Positions 1-11,527 of a stretch of DNA of 64,000 nucleotides are shown piece after piece. The DNA comes from Edaphochlamys debaryana (taxonomy: Eukaryota > Chlorophyta > Chlorophyceae > Chlamydomonadales). The stretch spans positions 676,934 through 740,933 of the forward strand of contig JAEHOE010000052.1 of assembly GCA_016858145.1 (NCBI GenBank), given 5' to 3'. Both the position numbers and the translations under genes were made by a program. A model generated the notes under the pieces. The model ran no database searches, was not told the origin of the DNA, and was given only the letters and a program-made list of their open reading frames with translations. The first letter of the stretch is position 1. Every line of letters begins with the position of its first letter.

Positions 1-252
1 CGCGCGGCTCTGCGGGTTGCCAGCCCTACCTATCGGGTCCACGCCTTGCTCACACCCCAAAGATTCGCTAAGTACTAGCAAGGAAACGAGGTGCCTTGGC
101 CGGAAAATTAGCCAAGTTCCTCAGGGACAAAAGTCTCAGATTCCAGGAATTAGCCAAGTTCACTTGGCTAAAAAACGTAAACTTAGCTAAGATAGCAACA
201 CTGCTCCCCAGATCCCGGCTATCCTGGGCCCCAATGTCATTTGCACACTCAC
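1..252 (-). other. Intron sequence at the left edge of the peroxidase-oxidase gene
   Basis: The exon to the right ends at 253 with a GTGAGT donor (247-252 read on minus), so this stretch is taken as the start of the next intron. I see no convincing further exon before the window ends. It contains a 22-bp near-perfect palindrome at 150-171 and a related half-site, TTAGCCAAGTT, at 108-118. Confidence 0.6.
150..171. repeat. Short palindrome with 10-bp arms
   Basis: Arms TTAGCCAAGT and ACTTGGCTAA are perfectly complementary around a 2-base centre. A further copy of the left arm lies at 108-118 and a CTTAGCTAAG palindrome follows at about 182-191. It lies inside an intron. No function is assigned. 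Confidence 0.6.
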
Positions 253-3200
253 GTCCTTCAAAACCGCGTCCAGAGCGGGCTTTGCGGCGACGACAGGGTT
301 GCCCGGATTAAAGGCAATGGCCTGGGCCTGGGCCTGAGTCAGAGCCGGGACAATGGCCTGCGGCTCGATGCGCATGACCAGGTGGCTGTGGCAGAAGAAG
401 GGCACGTCCTTCATGCGGTAATCGTCCTGGGCGTTCCACAGATACAGAGTCTTGCCGGCATAGGCCGTGAAGTCACAGACCACCTGGAATGGAGTGGGAC
501 AAGGGCGGGGGTGGGGATCGGGTGCGGTGGCTTAGCTCGTCTTGCGTTTTGGCACTGTCGCACCCAGCCGCGTCCGCCGCCTCACCTCGTACCGCTCAGC
601 CACTCCCATGAAGAGACCCGCCCTCGGGAAGGCCGTGGGGTTGCGGCGGATGCCTCCGTCGCCCGCAATGACCTGGCAGACAGAACCGCTGACGTCCGAA
701 CCGGTGTCATCCACAATCCGAAGCTTCCATGGGCGAGTGGTGGCCGAGTTGAGCCAGCGCAGGCGCTGCCACCGGGCCTCGGGCTTCCACACGGGCCAAG
801 CCACGCCGTTCACCGTGTTGACATCGCCGTACAGGTTGTTCTTGTGGGGGCCCTGAGGGACAGGGTCGCGCAAATGATGACCAGATGGCGTGTGTGATTT
901 TACTGTACGCCATCGCACTGTCAGTAATTTGAGTGTATTTGTATGCCTCTGTAGAACCCGCAGTAACCCGCGACCTCGCGGTCTAGCAAGGCACGCACCG
1001 AGTTCAACATTCTAAAACTCGGGTTGACAGATCGCGACAGAAGGCCGCTTCAGTTCGCGGCAATTACTAGATATGTTATGTTAAGGCTCGTTGCTGTTAA
1101 TTATCAAGGTTGGCCAAGGTCGGTAAGCCCCGAACGACATGCCGCCGACCTGCCAGCCATGCGCGACAGCGGCGAGCCAGCCTCACTCAAGCCTCACCTC
1201 CCGGTCGTAAAGCAGCTGGCAGCCAGAATCGAAGACGAGGTCTTTGAAGATCATCGGCGTATCGGGCAGCTCGTCCAGGTTCCAGGGCTCACCGCAGCCG
1301 CGCTCCTTCGCAGAGTCGGTGACGACGTACATGCCGGCGAGGCCGTAGTAGGCATTGTCTGCGGGGAAAGGTAGGGGGAGCAAGGCATAGCGTGAGCGTG
1401 GGGTGTACGACCGAAAAGAGGGCGGTCAAAGGGGGCGAGCCAGGCGTAGGGTGTAAGCGGGTGTGAGTGCAACGTGTACGGCTGCTACCCTGGCTGGCTT
1501 TTGATGAGCGGCGGTGCACTCACAAGATGTGATGTCCAATGCATGGTCGTGGTACCAGCCAAAGCCGGGGCGGCGGTTGGGGTAGTAGTAGTCCTTGCTC
1601 TCCCCGCCGCAAGTCTCGTCCTCAGCCCAACCTGAGGGGGTGAGGAAGGGCCGTTCAGGCAACAGGTTCGCACACAGGTGCGTGCAAAACTTCCATAACG
1701 CCAGCAGCCGCAGATGTATGGGCAGATGCCGTACCGCCTCACCGTCGTACGGCGCCAGGCTGGCCTCGCCATGGAGGTGCACACTGATGGGGCGGCCCTG
1801 ACGAGTGGCGGTGTCGCAGGGCGGGTGCGACACGAACGGCGTTCCCGCAGTCCTGGCCGGGGCCAGCTTGTTGTTGAAGCGGACAAGCGTCTGAGGCAAC
1901 GGGGGAGAAAAAACGAGGCCGCACACATGCATGGAGCGGGGTTGGATAGGAGGGGCCCTCAAGACCACGTACGCAAGGGCGGGAGCAGGTGACAGGCAGG
2001 GTTGACCTCCCTGCATGCTGAATTCAGGCAGAGGGTCGCCCCCTTCTCCCAGCCAGGCACCACACCTGTCGGCCCTTGGTGACTCGGAAAGTGGGGCCTG
2101 GGATGGAGGTGTTGTACGCAAGCAGCTTGGTGATCTTTCCAATCCCGCACAGTCCTAGATCCTTCTCGATCCAGTCAATGTCAACCTCGTAGGCGTCGAC
2201 GGTCCTGTTTGTGCCAGGCCTGTGTGCGGGTGCGTGAACAGAGAGTCAGAGCGCTTTCCGAGACACCAGCAGACAAGCGGAAGCAACCCGCTCAGCTCTC
2301 ACGGCATTGAGTGGTACCCCTGGCACTCACTTGTTGTAGGAAGCGGAAATCCTCGCGGCGGGGGGACTGCTGAACGGTTTGGTGAAAGGAGCGAACACGA
2401 AAGGGCTTGCCGGAAAGCCGCGAACGCGGACAGCGCCACCACCAGAGCAGTCCTGGTCCCGAGTGTGTGGCAGGGAGAGGGGCGTTAGACTGGGACCAGG
2501 GTTGCCCTGCAGCAAGCGAAACGCAGCCTCCGGCCCATGGCAACGGCTCCCACGGCAGATCAGAGACCACTCACTCCTGCACCGGCGTAGGGTGACACGG
2601 GCGGGCTGGCCATGACACCATTCACAGCCACCGAGGGGGGCATGGCGTTCCTGTTCGTATCCTCATCGAAAGCAGGCTCAGGCGCCGGCAAAGAGTTGTC
2701 CGTGGGCAGGCCGGGGTCGGGCTGAGTCCAGGGATTGACGTCCGCAAAGCGCAGGATGACCTGCGTGCGAACAACCTGCGGCGGACAACCAGGTGCGGAT
2801 GGAATGAAGGGTACTGAGGTGAGGGGGATGCATGCGGCATGTGCCGTGCCGTGCAGCTGTAGCAGCTGCCTGCCAAGGGTGCGCCCAGTGTGGACTCTCC
2901 CTCCCTCGGCTCCCCTAGCGCACGCACCTGTCCCGAGGTCTTGTTGTACTGCAGCGGACGGAGGCGTGTGTCGCAACCGCAGCAGCGCTCCGGCTGGACA
3001 ATAGTGCCTGAGCGCGCGTTGGACCAAATGGATTAGTCAGTGCAAGCATACATGTGGGAGCCTGGCTAATGTCGGGGCTCAAGGCCAGTGCGGTGACCGA
3101 AGCCATAGCAAGCGCCTGAAAGCAACTCACAGGGTGTGCCCAGGAGGCCGAGGAGCCCTCCCTTGACGCACTTCTTGAGGCAATAATTGCAGGTGTCCAG

Positions 3201-6200
3201 CGAGCAGGTCTCTGTGAGCAAGGAGGCGAGGGCGTACAAACGAAGTCAGGGGCACGGCTTGCGCTTGGTCAGGTGTCATCATGCATCTCTGCCTCACCCA
3301 CCCGCAGACAAATCCCTCCCCTCCCCTCCCCTCCCGTCCCGTCCCGTCCCGTCCCCTCCCCTCCCCTCCCCTCCCCTCCCCTCCCCTCCCCTCTCCTCCC
3401 CTCCTAGGTCAGAAGAGTGTGCTCACCATCATTGCACTCGAAGCAGTCGTTGTACAGCTCCCTGGTATCGGCATTGGCCGTACCGTTATACGACTGAGCG
3501 CAAGACGCCTCAAGCTGGTGCCCGGTGAAGCACTCGCTGCCGCTAATGAATACCGCCTTTGACCTGCCCACGGAGTCCACACCGTCCGCCTTGGGCGCCC
3601 ATTGAACGAATCTCGTGACCATCTTGATGTACGCACTGGCGTAGTCCCGATCCCAGGCGGCCTGGTCGGCGGCAAAGTTGCGGGTGGCGTCGCGAAGCTG
3701 GTTGACCTTGTCGTTGCTGGTCACCGGGCCCTGGCGGACGGGGACACGAGGGGCAAGGATGCGGAGGGCACAATGACATGCAGATGTTGGTGCAAGACGC
3801 AGGCCATGGGAGCGAAGGCCACGTGGCTGGGTCATGCTGGAGAACGCCCCCGGGCACACACACTGAGTGCGGTGCCGTACATCTGCCGTACAACGCCCTC
3901 CTGCCGTACGGTACGCACGCACGCACCTGGCACACGAGGCCGATGTATGCGTCGTTGTTGGTGTACCACCAGAAGGAGGAGTGGGGGCAGCTGACGGAGG
4001 TGGCGGGCAGGCCGCTGGCAGCGGCGCCCTGTTTGCAGTCGGCGTTGGACCACGTGACGGAAACGGGCTCGTCGGGGGCGGCATCCTCGGGCACCGTGCC
4101 AGCCTGCAGGAGAGTTGGTCTCTTTGTGACACGGCTGGCGCGGCGCAGGGCGCGGCGCGGCAGGGCGCCGCAGTGCGCACCGGCGGGACCTACCGCCGAC
4201 TTGCGCTGCAGGGGCGCTGGCCTAGCTAGCAGCAGAGGAGCCTATCTGCCCAAGCCTCCCGTCACGGACCCACCCGTTGCTTCTTCAGGACGTTCTGTGC
4301 TGCCTGCTGGCCAGCCTTGCTGGTAAACTGCAAACAGGTAGGGAAGGAGCAACCAAGGAAGGGGTCACTCAGCCAAACTGTCATCAGCGGCCCCCCGGGA
4401 GCACATATGCCACATGAGCGGTGCGCCCCAGCGCTTCCCACCTCGACCCACACCACAAGACAAGATGGGTGTCAGCTTCCTCGAAGCTGGGAAATGGGCT
4501 GAGCCCTAGAATGGCTGGGCAGCGGTATATGCGTGCAGGCACGGTGCAACGCGCGGGGCCGTGTGGCGCGCTCCGCGCGAAGCTTCGGGGGGACAGGGCT
4601 GAGGATGGACGCGGGGCGAAACACAATTCCACGCCGACCGGCGACAAAGTGTTGCCCTTACTTCCAAGGTAAGATAGCAACATCGCGCTCGGTCCGGGCT
4701 TGGTCGGGGGGTTTGACCGGAGTCGGCACCAGCCATCCTCGCAACAGCCGCGCCCAAACTTGTCGAAACTACCTCGCTCTTAGCTTCAAAGTGCTCTATA
4801 TATACCTATCGTTTGGAATGCTCCGTGGGCTATGGGTGCGAGGTGCGACTGCCTTCCCAACACGTTGAGTTCGCGTAGGGTCGATAAGTTTCCCTGCTCT
4901 TAATCACAAGCGATAGGGATAAGGAAACTAAAGCTTGTGGCATCGCGGGCTGGGCGAAAAATCGCATGTTTGTGCATGACGCAGGCACGGACACCGACAC
5001 GGGGTAACTCATAGAGGCTGAGCCCCCCGGCTGGCGCTTCGCGCCAGGCGCTACGCGCCGGGGGCTCAGCCCAAAACCCGCACGATACGCCTCGCCTCAC
5101 CTTGCACTTCTCCAGCTTGTCTTCTGCTTCATACTCGGGCTGAGTCATGCCGCGGATGGGGGTCTCCACCATGCGCACCTCGTCGGCAGGCACGTCCCGG
5201 ACCTTGAGGGTCGCAGAGCAGATGTCCTTGTAGTAGTGGTTCTCCCACCTGCGGGGGCGGGGGCGCGCAGGGGTAGCGGGATAAGCGGGATAACTTTATC
5301 CGGTCCAGGGCGGGAAGCACGGAAAGCTAGCGAGGGACGCCCGGGATGGAGGCAGGCTGAGTGACGACAGAGTGAAAGCTGACTCGTAGCGCGGGCGGGC
5401 ATTGGGAGCGAGTGCGCAAAAACATATCGTAGTTCTAAATCTATGGAAGGCGCGGTGGGTCAGCACTCAGCAGATCTATCTGGGATCTGGGTCAGGAGAC
5501 ACAGCGGGGCAGAATGGGGTGGTCTGCATGGTCGAGAAGCAGCCTCCGGACTGGATGGGGAGTGGAGGACTGCTGGGTGAAAGTTGCGCCCTACATCCCA
5601 CGCACCTGAACATGCGCACGTTGGAGCAGTCCTGGGTGGAGGGGTCGCAGTAGTCACTGCGGCCAGGGCCCTTGAAGCAGCCCTGCGTAGGTGGGACGGA
5701 GCAGGGGGCCGGCGGCCAGCTTCGGGTGGGGGCTGCAGGAGCCACGCACAGCAGCATACGCTGCGCACGCCAGCACGCACGCTTACCCAGCACATGCCGC
5801 TACGCACTCACCTGCTCGTCGACCAGGCAGTGGCTCCCCATCAGCGCGGCTGCCTCACGTGGCGTGAAGTCGCGATCAGTCCAATAGTTCAGGAACGTGG
5901 GGGTAGTGGCGGAAGTGGCCGGCAGGTTGCCGGGTGGCGCAGGGAGAATGGAGTCGAGGCGGCCCACTCGGAGGGCTTTGGTGGTACCGTCAAGGATGCG
6001 GAGCCGGCCATTGCTGAGGACCTCGGGTGCTACAGCCGCACAGACCTGAGGGAGGGTCACAAGGGAGTGGCGTAGGAAGCGGGTGGTTTGTGGCATAATG
6101 ACATGCCATGGTGACGGAATGGTTGCCTACCCTATGACCTAGCTAGCTGGAGGGGCGGCATGACGAAGTGACCACGGGTGCCCTGACGTACGGCGGGGGC

Positions 6201-7556
6201 AAAGCGGCCCATAGGGAGGGCACAGTAGACACATTCCTGCGACACGTCTACCCCCCCAACCCACCGCCACGGTGTCTGCCACGCTCATGTCAAACCAGGA
6301 GGCAATCTTCTTGGCGGCTTTGGCGGTGATAAGCGCAAAATTGTCGTCGGCACTGAAAGGATAACAGACAATTATGTAAGAGGATGTATGGCTCAGACAG
6401 GCCAGGGTACAGAGCCCATGCACGGCAACAGCCTCTGCACAAGCAAACCGCTCCGCTCACTTTTCGGCACGGGCGAGCTCTGCGATGGTGAGGAAGAGGG
6501 AAGCGTCGGCTCCGCCACAGTTAGGGCCGGGGCACTGCGCGGGTACGGTCGGGAGTGGAGAGCAGCAGCTGAGGGACCAGGGCTCGACGTGGCAAGGGCG
6601 CACAGGGGGATACTCTATGTACGGCTACCCCCCTTTAAACGCAATGCAGGACGATGCTCACTTGCGTCACGTCCACGCTCATTGAATCGTGGAAGGAGGA
6701 GCGGATGAAGAAGGACGCAAAGCGCTTCTCGTACTGGAACAGGGCGCGGCACACGGAGACGACCTGGGGGGAAGAGGGGCAGGAAAGGATATATAGGGAG
6801 GGGTCGATGAGGAGGGGCAAAAGAGTTGCAGCCCTAATAAGAGGTTACTGTCAAACCGCAGCTGACCACAGGTGTTGCGGTAGGCACGCACCAGGTGAGC
6901 ATATCTGAGCTGTTACCGTTGCGTGCGCCTTACCGAGGCCCAATCCCTCCTGGCCGGGTCGTAGTCATTGGCGGCCATGCTACTCGGCATCTTGGGCGAC
7001 CACAGCAGCACTCGGGCGTTGATCTCTGCCACCAGAGTCTTGTTGTGCGTCTCGGCGTAGGCGGTCACGTTGACGCATAGGAGGCCTGAGCACTGTACGG
7101 GAGTGGTCAGGTACACCAGTACGTCCACGAGTTGTCCCAGTACGGTAATAACCTGGGGATGATAGGTCAGGGGAGAAATCTGTGAGGAGGAGAATACTTG
7201 CAGCGCGTGGAGGGGCAGAGCGTGGAGAGGGTGCGTGGATGGAATGCAGCGGTGGTCGAGCCACGGCCCTGCTGGTGCGTGGCCCCGGTGGTGCGTGACG
7301 TGCGCGCATGGCCCCCCGCTGGTTTTGCCACGTCGTGTGTACCCACCGTCACTACCGTGGTGGTGACCAGCCCGAGCGTGGCCGACACCGTGCCCGACAA
7401 GGCGTTAAGCAGAGGCGACAAGAGTTGGGCGTCCGCTCCCGGAAGGTGGAACGGACAGCCAGGCCCCGAGGGCATGAGGATGGCGACGGCCAGCGCCAAC
7501 ACCGCGACAGCCGCCGCCGCTCTTACAGCGCGGCGACGACACCGAGCCCTCTCCAT
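253..7556 (-). CDS. Haem peroxidase-multicopper oxidase fusion protein (3' end beyond window)
   Basis: Predicted secreted or membrane-anchored bifunctional oxidoreductase. Exons on minus: 7556-7347, 7152-6934, 6763-6662, 6534-6461, 6352-6265, 6045-5812, 5682-5606, 5248-5101, 4327-4274, 4103-3927, 3730-3427, 3211-3131, 3007-2928, 2775-2575, 2452-2331, 2219-2066, 1890-1743, 1631-1524, 1358-1198, 852-586, 483-253. All phases join without a stop, giving 1,080 codons so far. The ATG at 7556 precedes Arg-rich residues and a hydrophobic segment (about 11-28), a signal peptide or anchor. Residues about 144-540 are a plant/fungal-type haem peroxidase: distal Arg164/His168 in RSSFHDS, CGGADASL, VGRLDS, proximal His303 in ALMGSHC. 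A Cys-rich linker (about 564-690) leads to a CotA/LPR-like multicopper oxidase: HLHG at 813-816, WYHDH at 850-854, NAYYGLAGMY, then cupredoxin domain 2. Domain 3, with the type-1 copper ligands, is off the edge. Two adjacent genes are the alternative, but I see no stop, promoter or new start in the linker exons. Confidence 0.85.
3308..3408. repeat. CCCCT pyrimidine microsatellite in an intron
   Basis: About 100 bases of (CTCCC)n with interrupting CGTCC units, lying in the intron between the exons ending at 3427 and starting at 3211 of the fusion gene. On the transcribed (minus) strand it is purine-rich. Confidence 0.85.
5018..5069. repeat. Intronic GC-rich inverted repeat (hairpin)
   Basis: CTGAGCCCCCCGG pairs with CCGGGGGCTCAG across about 27 bases, with one extra C on the left. 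The loop itself contains the smaller palindromes GGCGCTTCGCGCC and GGCGCTACGCGCC. It lies in the 770-bp intron after the exon ending at 5101 and could be a miniature inverted-repeat remnant. Confidence 0.6.
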
Positions 7557-7710
7557 ACTGCCGGTGCAGTCCTTAATGCAGAGCCCTAAGGCTGTGGCGT
7601 GAACACGCAAGGGCTTTCAATCGGAAGTCGTTGCAGCTCGTGCGTGTAAGCCTCGTTGTGGCCTCGTGGCCAGCGTGGCGTATGAAAGTAGCACCAATAT
7701 ATTTGAGAAG

Positions 7711-7720
7711 GCTTATATAG
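7711..7720 (-). promoter_or_regulatory. TATA box of the peroxidase-oxidase gene
   Basis: Read on the minus strand this is CTATATAAGC, about 155 bases upstream of the chosen ATG at 7556. That is compatible with a 5' UTR of about 120-130 bases. It is the only good TATA match in this upstream region. Confidence 0.6.
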
Positions 7721-9143
7721 ACTCGGCGCTTGTGGCCTGAGAGTCGTTGCTGGGGGCATCACGGGTTTCAGATGCAACTGAACAGCCCGCCCAAACTCAC
7801 GCGGAGCAGAAGTCATTTCTGTTAAAGCAGTGCCCATGCGCATGTTACTGGCTCGCCTGGGCCAAACAGATTCGGAAACTGCCCCGAAACGTGAAACTGC
7901 GAGCTTTTGTCGTCGCGGAAGTTCTGTCGAAAGCAGCGAGCTGTGTGATTATTGACACAGGCACATATCTGGGCGCAACGCTGGTTACTGCGGCGGGCTT
8001 TACATGCGTGGCGAGGCAAGTCGGTCTTCCCGCCAATCTCATCATGTCGTCCGACAAACGCGCAACGACCCACGGGGGCCAGCCTTACGAGACTATAGTG
8101 GCTCGCCTTTCGAGAGGCCGCACAGGGAAGGCGCGAGTCCACCGCCGCCGCTCCGTGCCGTTCGACACGTGCCCACCGTGCCCCCCCTTGCCCCCTACCT
8201 CTGTCGATCGTGTGCGTGTCCATCCGCGACCTTTGTAGGGGCAACAGGGTTGATGCGCACCAACTAAGCAATAGTCACTTGGGTGTGGGCTTATGGCATG
8301 GGGGCGCGCGCCCAGAGAGACCGTGGCAGGCGGAGGACTTGCACATGGCTAGGGGCGCGTCCCCAGCCCCGACAGGCAAAGCCGGCATGGCTGGGTGCCA
8401 AAGCCCGGAAAGAGAGACAGGAATCATACAGGCTGATCGGGGCCTGAGAGCTAAAGTCGAAGGAGTCAGAGGGCACTGGATCAGGGCTACTATAATGAGG
8501 GGGGCGGGGTTGTGCGTGGCGAGGGGTGGGACGGACGGAGGGGTGCGTGGGACCTACTCATTGTCGTTGTTGCTGCGGGCACTCCTCGCTTCCGTTCGTG
8601 TGTGTTGTGGTCATGATAATTCTACGCGCAGCTTGCCCTGCCCTATTCACCAATTCGACACCCGCGGCGCCCTGCCTGGTTGATGGCAGGATCCTCCGTA
8701 ATCCCTCCTACGCCCCCAACCCTGGCTGCCCTGCCTCTTGCACCTCGCTCGTATGGGCCCACTTGGGCCAACTTCAGTCAGTCTTTGCTCTGCTCATGAG
8801 GCCCTGTTGGGCCACCCCTCGCCGACTCGGAGCGGCCGGGAAGACTGCTTCGGGCGGGGGCTGGCGGGGGTAAGTGGGGCGCATAGGCGGATTATGCCTG
8901 TACGTAACGGAGTTTGGGCCAACGGTGTGCAATACGTTGTCTGAAATGTAATAATCATAAGAAGAAAAAAGTTCAGCGCGAGTTGAGTTGGACGTTCTAG
9001 CAAGGGGGATGAGGGGAGCGGAGCTGTGCACCAAAATTGTTGAAGGGGAGAATGGGAAGGTGCCAAGAAACCCAAAGACAAAACGGACCGGAGGTGACAC
9101 GCACACGTAGCCCTAAGCAATGACACGCAAAAGAGCAAGGCAC
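7721..9143. other. Gene-poor upstream region
   Basis: I find no coding exon, tRNA or recognisable element here. Open frames on both strands (for example 7747-8238 plus) have no family signature and unconvincing composition. The right part, 8774-9143, lies downstream of the hammerhead motif in its own orientation and may be remnant retroelement sequence. Confidence 0.5.
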
Positions 9144-9185
9144 GCCACGACGCGTTTCGGCCTTGCCAGGGCCTCATCAGGTGGC
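9144..9185 (-). ncRNA. Minimal hammerhead ribozyme motif
   Basis: Read on the minus strand: stem I strand GCCAC (9185-9181), CUGAUGAG (9180-9173), stem II GCC-CUGGCAA-GGC (9172-9160), CGAAAC (9159-9154), then GC and the cleavage triplet GUC (9151-9149), and stem I strand GUGGC (9148-9144). Every conserved core position is present and stem I closes with 5 perfect pairs. Stem III is reduced to one or two pairs. That architecture is established for type-I hammerheads in the pseudo-LTRs of Penelope-like retroelements, including green-algal ones, and in retrozymes. Cleavage is expected between 9149 and 9148. No reverse transcriptase or GIY-YIG frame is visible nearby, so this is probably a truncated or solo element. 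Confidence 0.8.
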
Positions 9186-10376
9186 TTAAGCGGTACGCGC
9201 TAGGGACACACGGCACGCGAACACCTCCAAAACGAAAACGAGGCGGAGCCCAAGTCACTGACCTTTACAGTGAACGTTGGTTGACTGTTGAGTGTATATA
9301 GGTCGTGTAGCGTTGGGTTGGTGGTACGGGCGGGTAGAAATTGTATCGACATGCGGGGCGGGGGGGAGAAACGAGGTACGGGAGGCACGGGGGGCGTTTA
9401 GAGGCGGACGAGCGGCAGGTCATGCGTACAGACCATACATTTCTGTTTAACGTGACGCTAGCATACAGTACTTGCGATAAACGTGCTCCAGCTTTCGCGA
9501 TAGCGTATAGCTGCTCTTTCTCGACCAATGAGGGATTCCGTTCATGCGGTCCGCTAACGTAGCAATTTGCATCAAGCGTTGTTCGCTCTCCGTGGGAGAT
9601 AACGGTGGCGACGTTGGAGCGGGAGCGGAGTCTTGAGCTTCTTTCTGCGGGCGATCGGTGGATGGGCATGCGAGCGATTTAAGGTGAGCGCGAGAGCAGA
9701 GTCAACAGCGTTGGAGCTGGGTGCAGCAGCCAGCTAGGAGAGCTGGGGTACGTGTTATAGCGGGGATGGTCGCATGTCGAGACATGCATGCCGGTGGGTT
9801 GCGGTCCGCGAGGGAGCGACTTACTGGCGGGGGCGTAGCACTTTGGAGGAGTCGGGGACGCCGGGGTACTTGGGGCTGGGGCTAAGCTAGTAGCAGGTGG
9901 CCAGTGGAAGCTGCTCGGCGGGTTGAGCTTGTTGTGACTGGTCTGCGGGTGCAGCGGTCTACTTTAAAGGGGCCATGTAGCGCGGATTGGGCCTTATGTG
10001 TACGGAACAGCCGTACGATGGGGGGATTCGGGGAGTTTCCGTGTTGGGGAGTGGGCCTTGTGGGCCGTTCGCGCTTGCGTTGGGTAAGGCGTGTGTGGTT
10101 TAGTGGGTGCCGGGGCTTGCGGGGAAGTGTGGCGTGCGGGGGGAGCGAGCTTGATTTCTGAGCAGGCTGGTAGAGCTCCGAGTTCTGGGGTTGTATGGCG
10201 CGTAGTGGACTACCAGAAGTGCTGTTCAGCGTTGCTGATCGCGGCGTGGCGATAAATTTGGCGGTCGGTGCAGCTGTGTTCGCTCGTGCGCAGCGCGCGC
10301 CCAAAACCGAGGCCAGGGAGCAGAAGCGGCTCTGTTTCTCTTCAAGAAATTTACACAAGACTTAGGCATCAGAGTA
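9186..10376. other. Gene-poor region flanking the ribozyme
   Basis: No supported gene. On the minus strand this is sequence 5' of the hammerhead and, if the element is Penelope-like, would be its upstream part. The open frame at 9265-9669 (minus) shows no reverse-transcriptase motif I can recognise. Confidence 0.45.
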
Positions 10377-10420
10377 TCAGCGATCACGTCGAAAACCGTC
10401 AGCGATCACGTCGAAAACCG
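10377..10420. repeat. Perfect 22-bp tandem duplication
   Basis: The unit TCAGCGATCACGTCGAAAACCG occurs twice head to tail (10377-10398 and 10399-10420) with no mismatch. Confidence 0.9.
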
Positions 10421-10468
10421 TTTTGGTCCTTTGACCCACCTCGCCCACAGGTTCCCAAGCAGCTTGTG

Positions 10469-10514
10469 CACGGGGGGGCGGGGGCGGGGGCGGGGGGCGG
10501 GGGGCGGGGGAGGG
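10469..10514 (+). repeat. G-run tract with G-quadruplex potential
   Basis: Runs of five to seven G separated by single C residues on the plus strand. Such a tract could form a quadruplex. It lies in non-coding sequence. Confidence 0.7.
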
Positions 10515-11000
10515 CGCCACGGGGATTACCACTTTTCCTGCCCTATGATAGTTCCGACGAGGCATTCGTGGTGCCGGTCAGTTCCACGTTAAACACGTAC
10601 CATCTTCATTCTCTTTGCACTCGTAGAATTATGAAAACGCGTAGATATACGAAACTCCAAAGTTGCGACACCTACGTTTCACGGCCTGCCGCCGCAGCTG
10701 CCAGTCTCTATCGCCAGATTAGCTCAGTAGGAGCTGGTGAACAAATTCTAGTAGAGGGGACCTGCTATTGGTCACCGGTAATGCCATTCGTGGACGGGAA
10801 GCTCGGGCTCGCTGTTCGACTCTATACATCAATCACCAACGTAGATACCACGACTCAGCTCGACCGTTAAGCGCATCAGTTCGGGCGGTTTGGGCGGACA
10901 CGGCGTTACCCGGCTTCCCAGGCGCGCGGATCCCCCGCAGGGTGAGGAAAGAGCTTACCGTGAGGAGCCCAAATCCGCTTTCACAATCCAAAACGGTCTA

Positions 11001-11021
11001 GGGGGGTCGGGGAACTTTGGG
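11001..11021 (+). repeat. Dispersed GGGGGGTCGGGGAACTTT word, copy 1
   Basis: Identical over about 21 bases to 11528-11548, and nearly identical to 59991-60008, where TCCGGG replaces TCGGGG. The two copies here are direct repeats about 527 bp apart. The word may mark ends or internal parts of an unidentified mobile element. Confidence 0.6.
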
Positions 11022-11527
11022 CGGGGCGGCACGGCGACTGTCACCGCGGCGTACAGCAGCGGCGTAGAGCACCGCCCAGCATCATCCCGCACGCCCTGAG
11101 CATGCAGCATGGCAAGAACTTATGCTGGCAAGTCACTGGTACCCTTCCAGCGGTGTTAGGGAGTCGGGACCGGTGGGACATGTCGGCATGCCGGACTCCG
11201 GGCACACACGCAGCGCACGCAGCCACCCAAAGGCGTCTCCAAGGTGTTCCCAGAAGCCCGCCTTCCACTCCCGCGCATCACAACGCACAATACTTGCAAA
11301 GCATGGCCCTGATACCGCTCTTTGGTGCCGAGCCGTTGGTCAATTGACGGGTCGGGGTCCGTGGCATGGTACCCGACCGACCTGGGCCACGCGGACTGCT
11401 GTGCGCGCCTACGGATAGTGCAGGCGGCCAGCAGTCCAGCAAACCGCGAAGGACATAAATTGGCGTACGTACATGGGCCATGCACGGCAGTGTCGTACAC
11501 TGTACGGGTCGGTCGGTCGTCGGTCCC
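11022..11527. other. Non-coding stretch between two direct repeats
   Basis: No gene is supported. It contains the word GACATGTCGGCATGCC (about 11177-11192), which also occurs at about 60151-60166 beside the third copy of the dispersed repeat. Both regions may therefore carry related repeat sequence. Confidence 0.4.

Noticed and set aside
369..395. CHSHLVM as the type-1 copper HCHxxxH motif of the oxidase
   Set aside because: Spacing is wrong, and its position right after AGKTLYLWN matches the end of cupredoxin domain 2. The real motif should be in domain 3 outside the window.
2066..3427. A gene boundary between the peroxidase and oxidase halves
   Set aside because: Five consecutive junctions here have matching phases, and no stop codon, ATG with promoter, or TGTAA signal is needed or seen.
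4796..4806. TATATATA-like sequence as an internal promoter
   Set aside because: It lies within an intron of a gene whose phases are continuous on both sides, and no start codon or transcript end fits.
10711..10822. tRNA- or SINE-like box A (TAGCTCAGTAGG) and box B (GTTCGACTC)
   Set aside because: The boxes are about 90 bases apart, no acceptor or T-stem pairs, and there is no A-rich tail. Probably chance.
10268..10870. 200-codon plus-strand open frame
   Set aside because: It spans the 22-bp tandem repeat and the G-rich tract, has no family signature, and its composition does not look coding.
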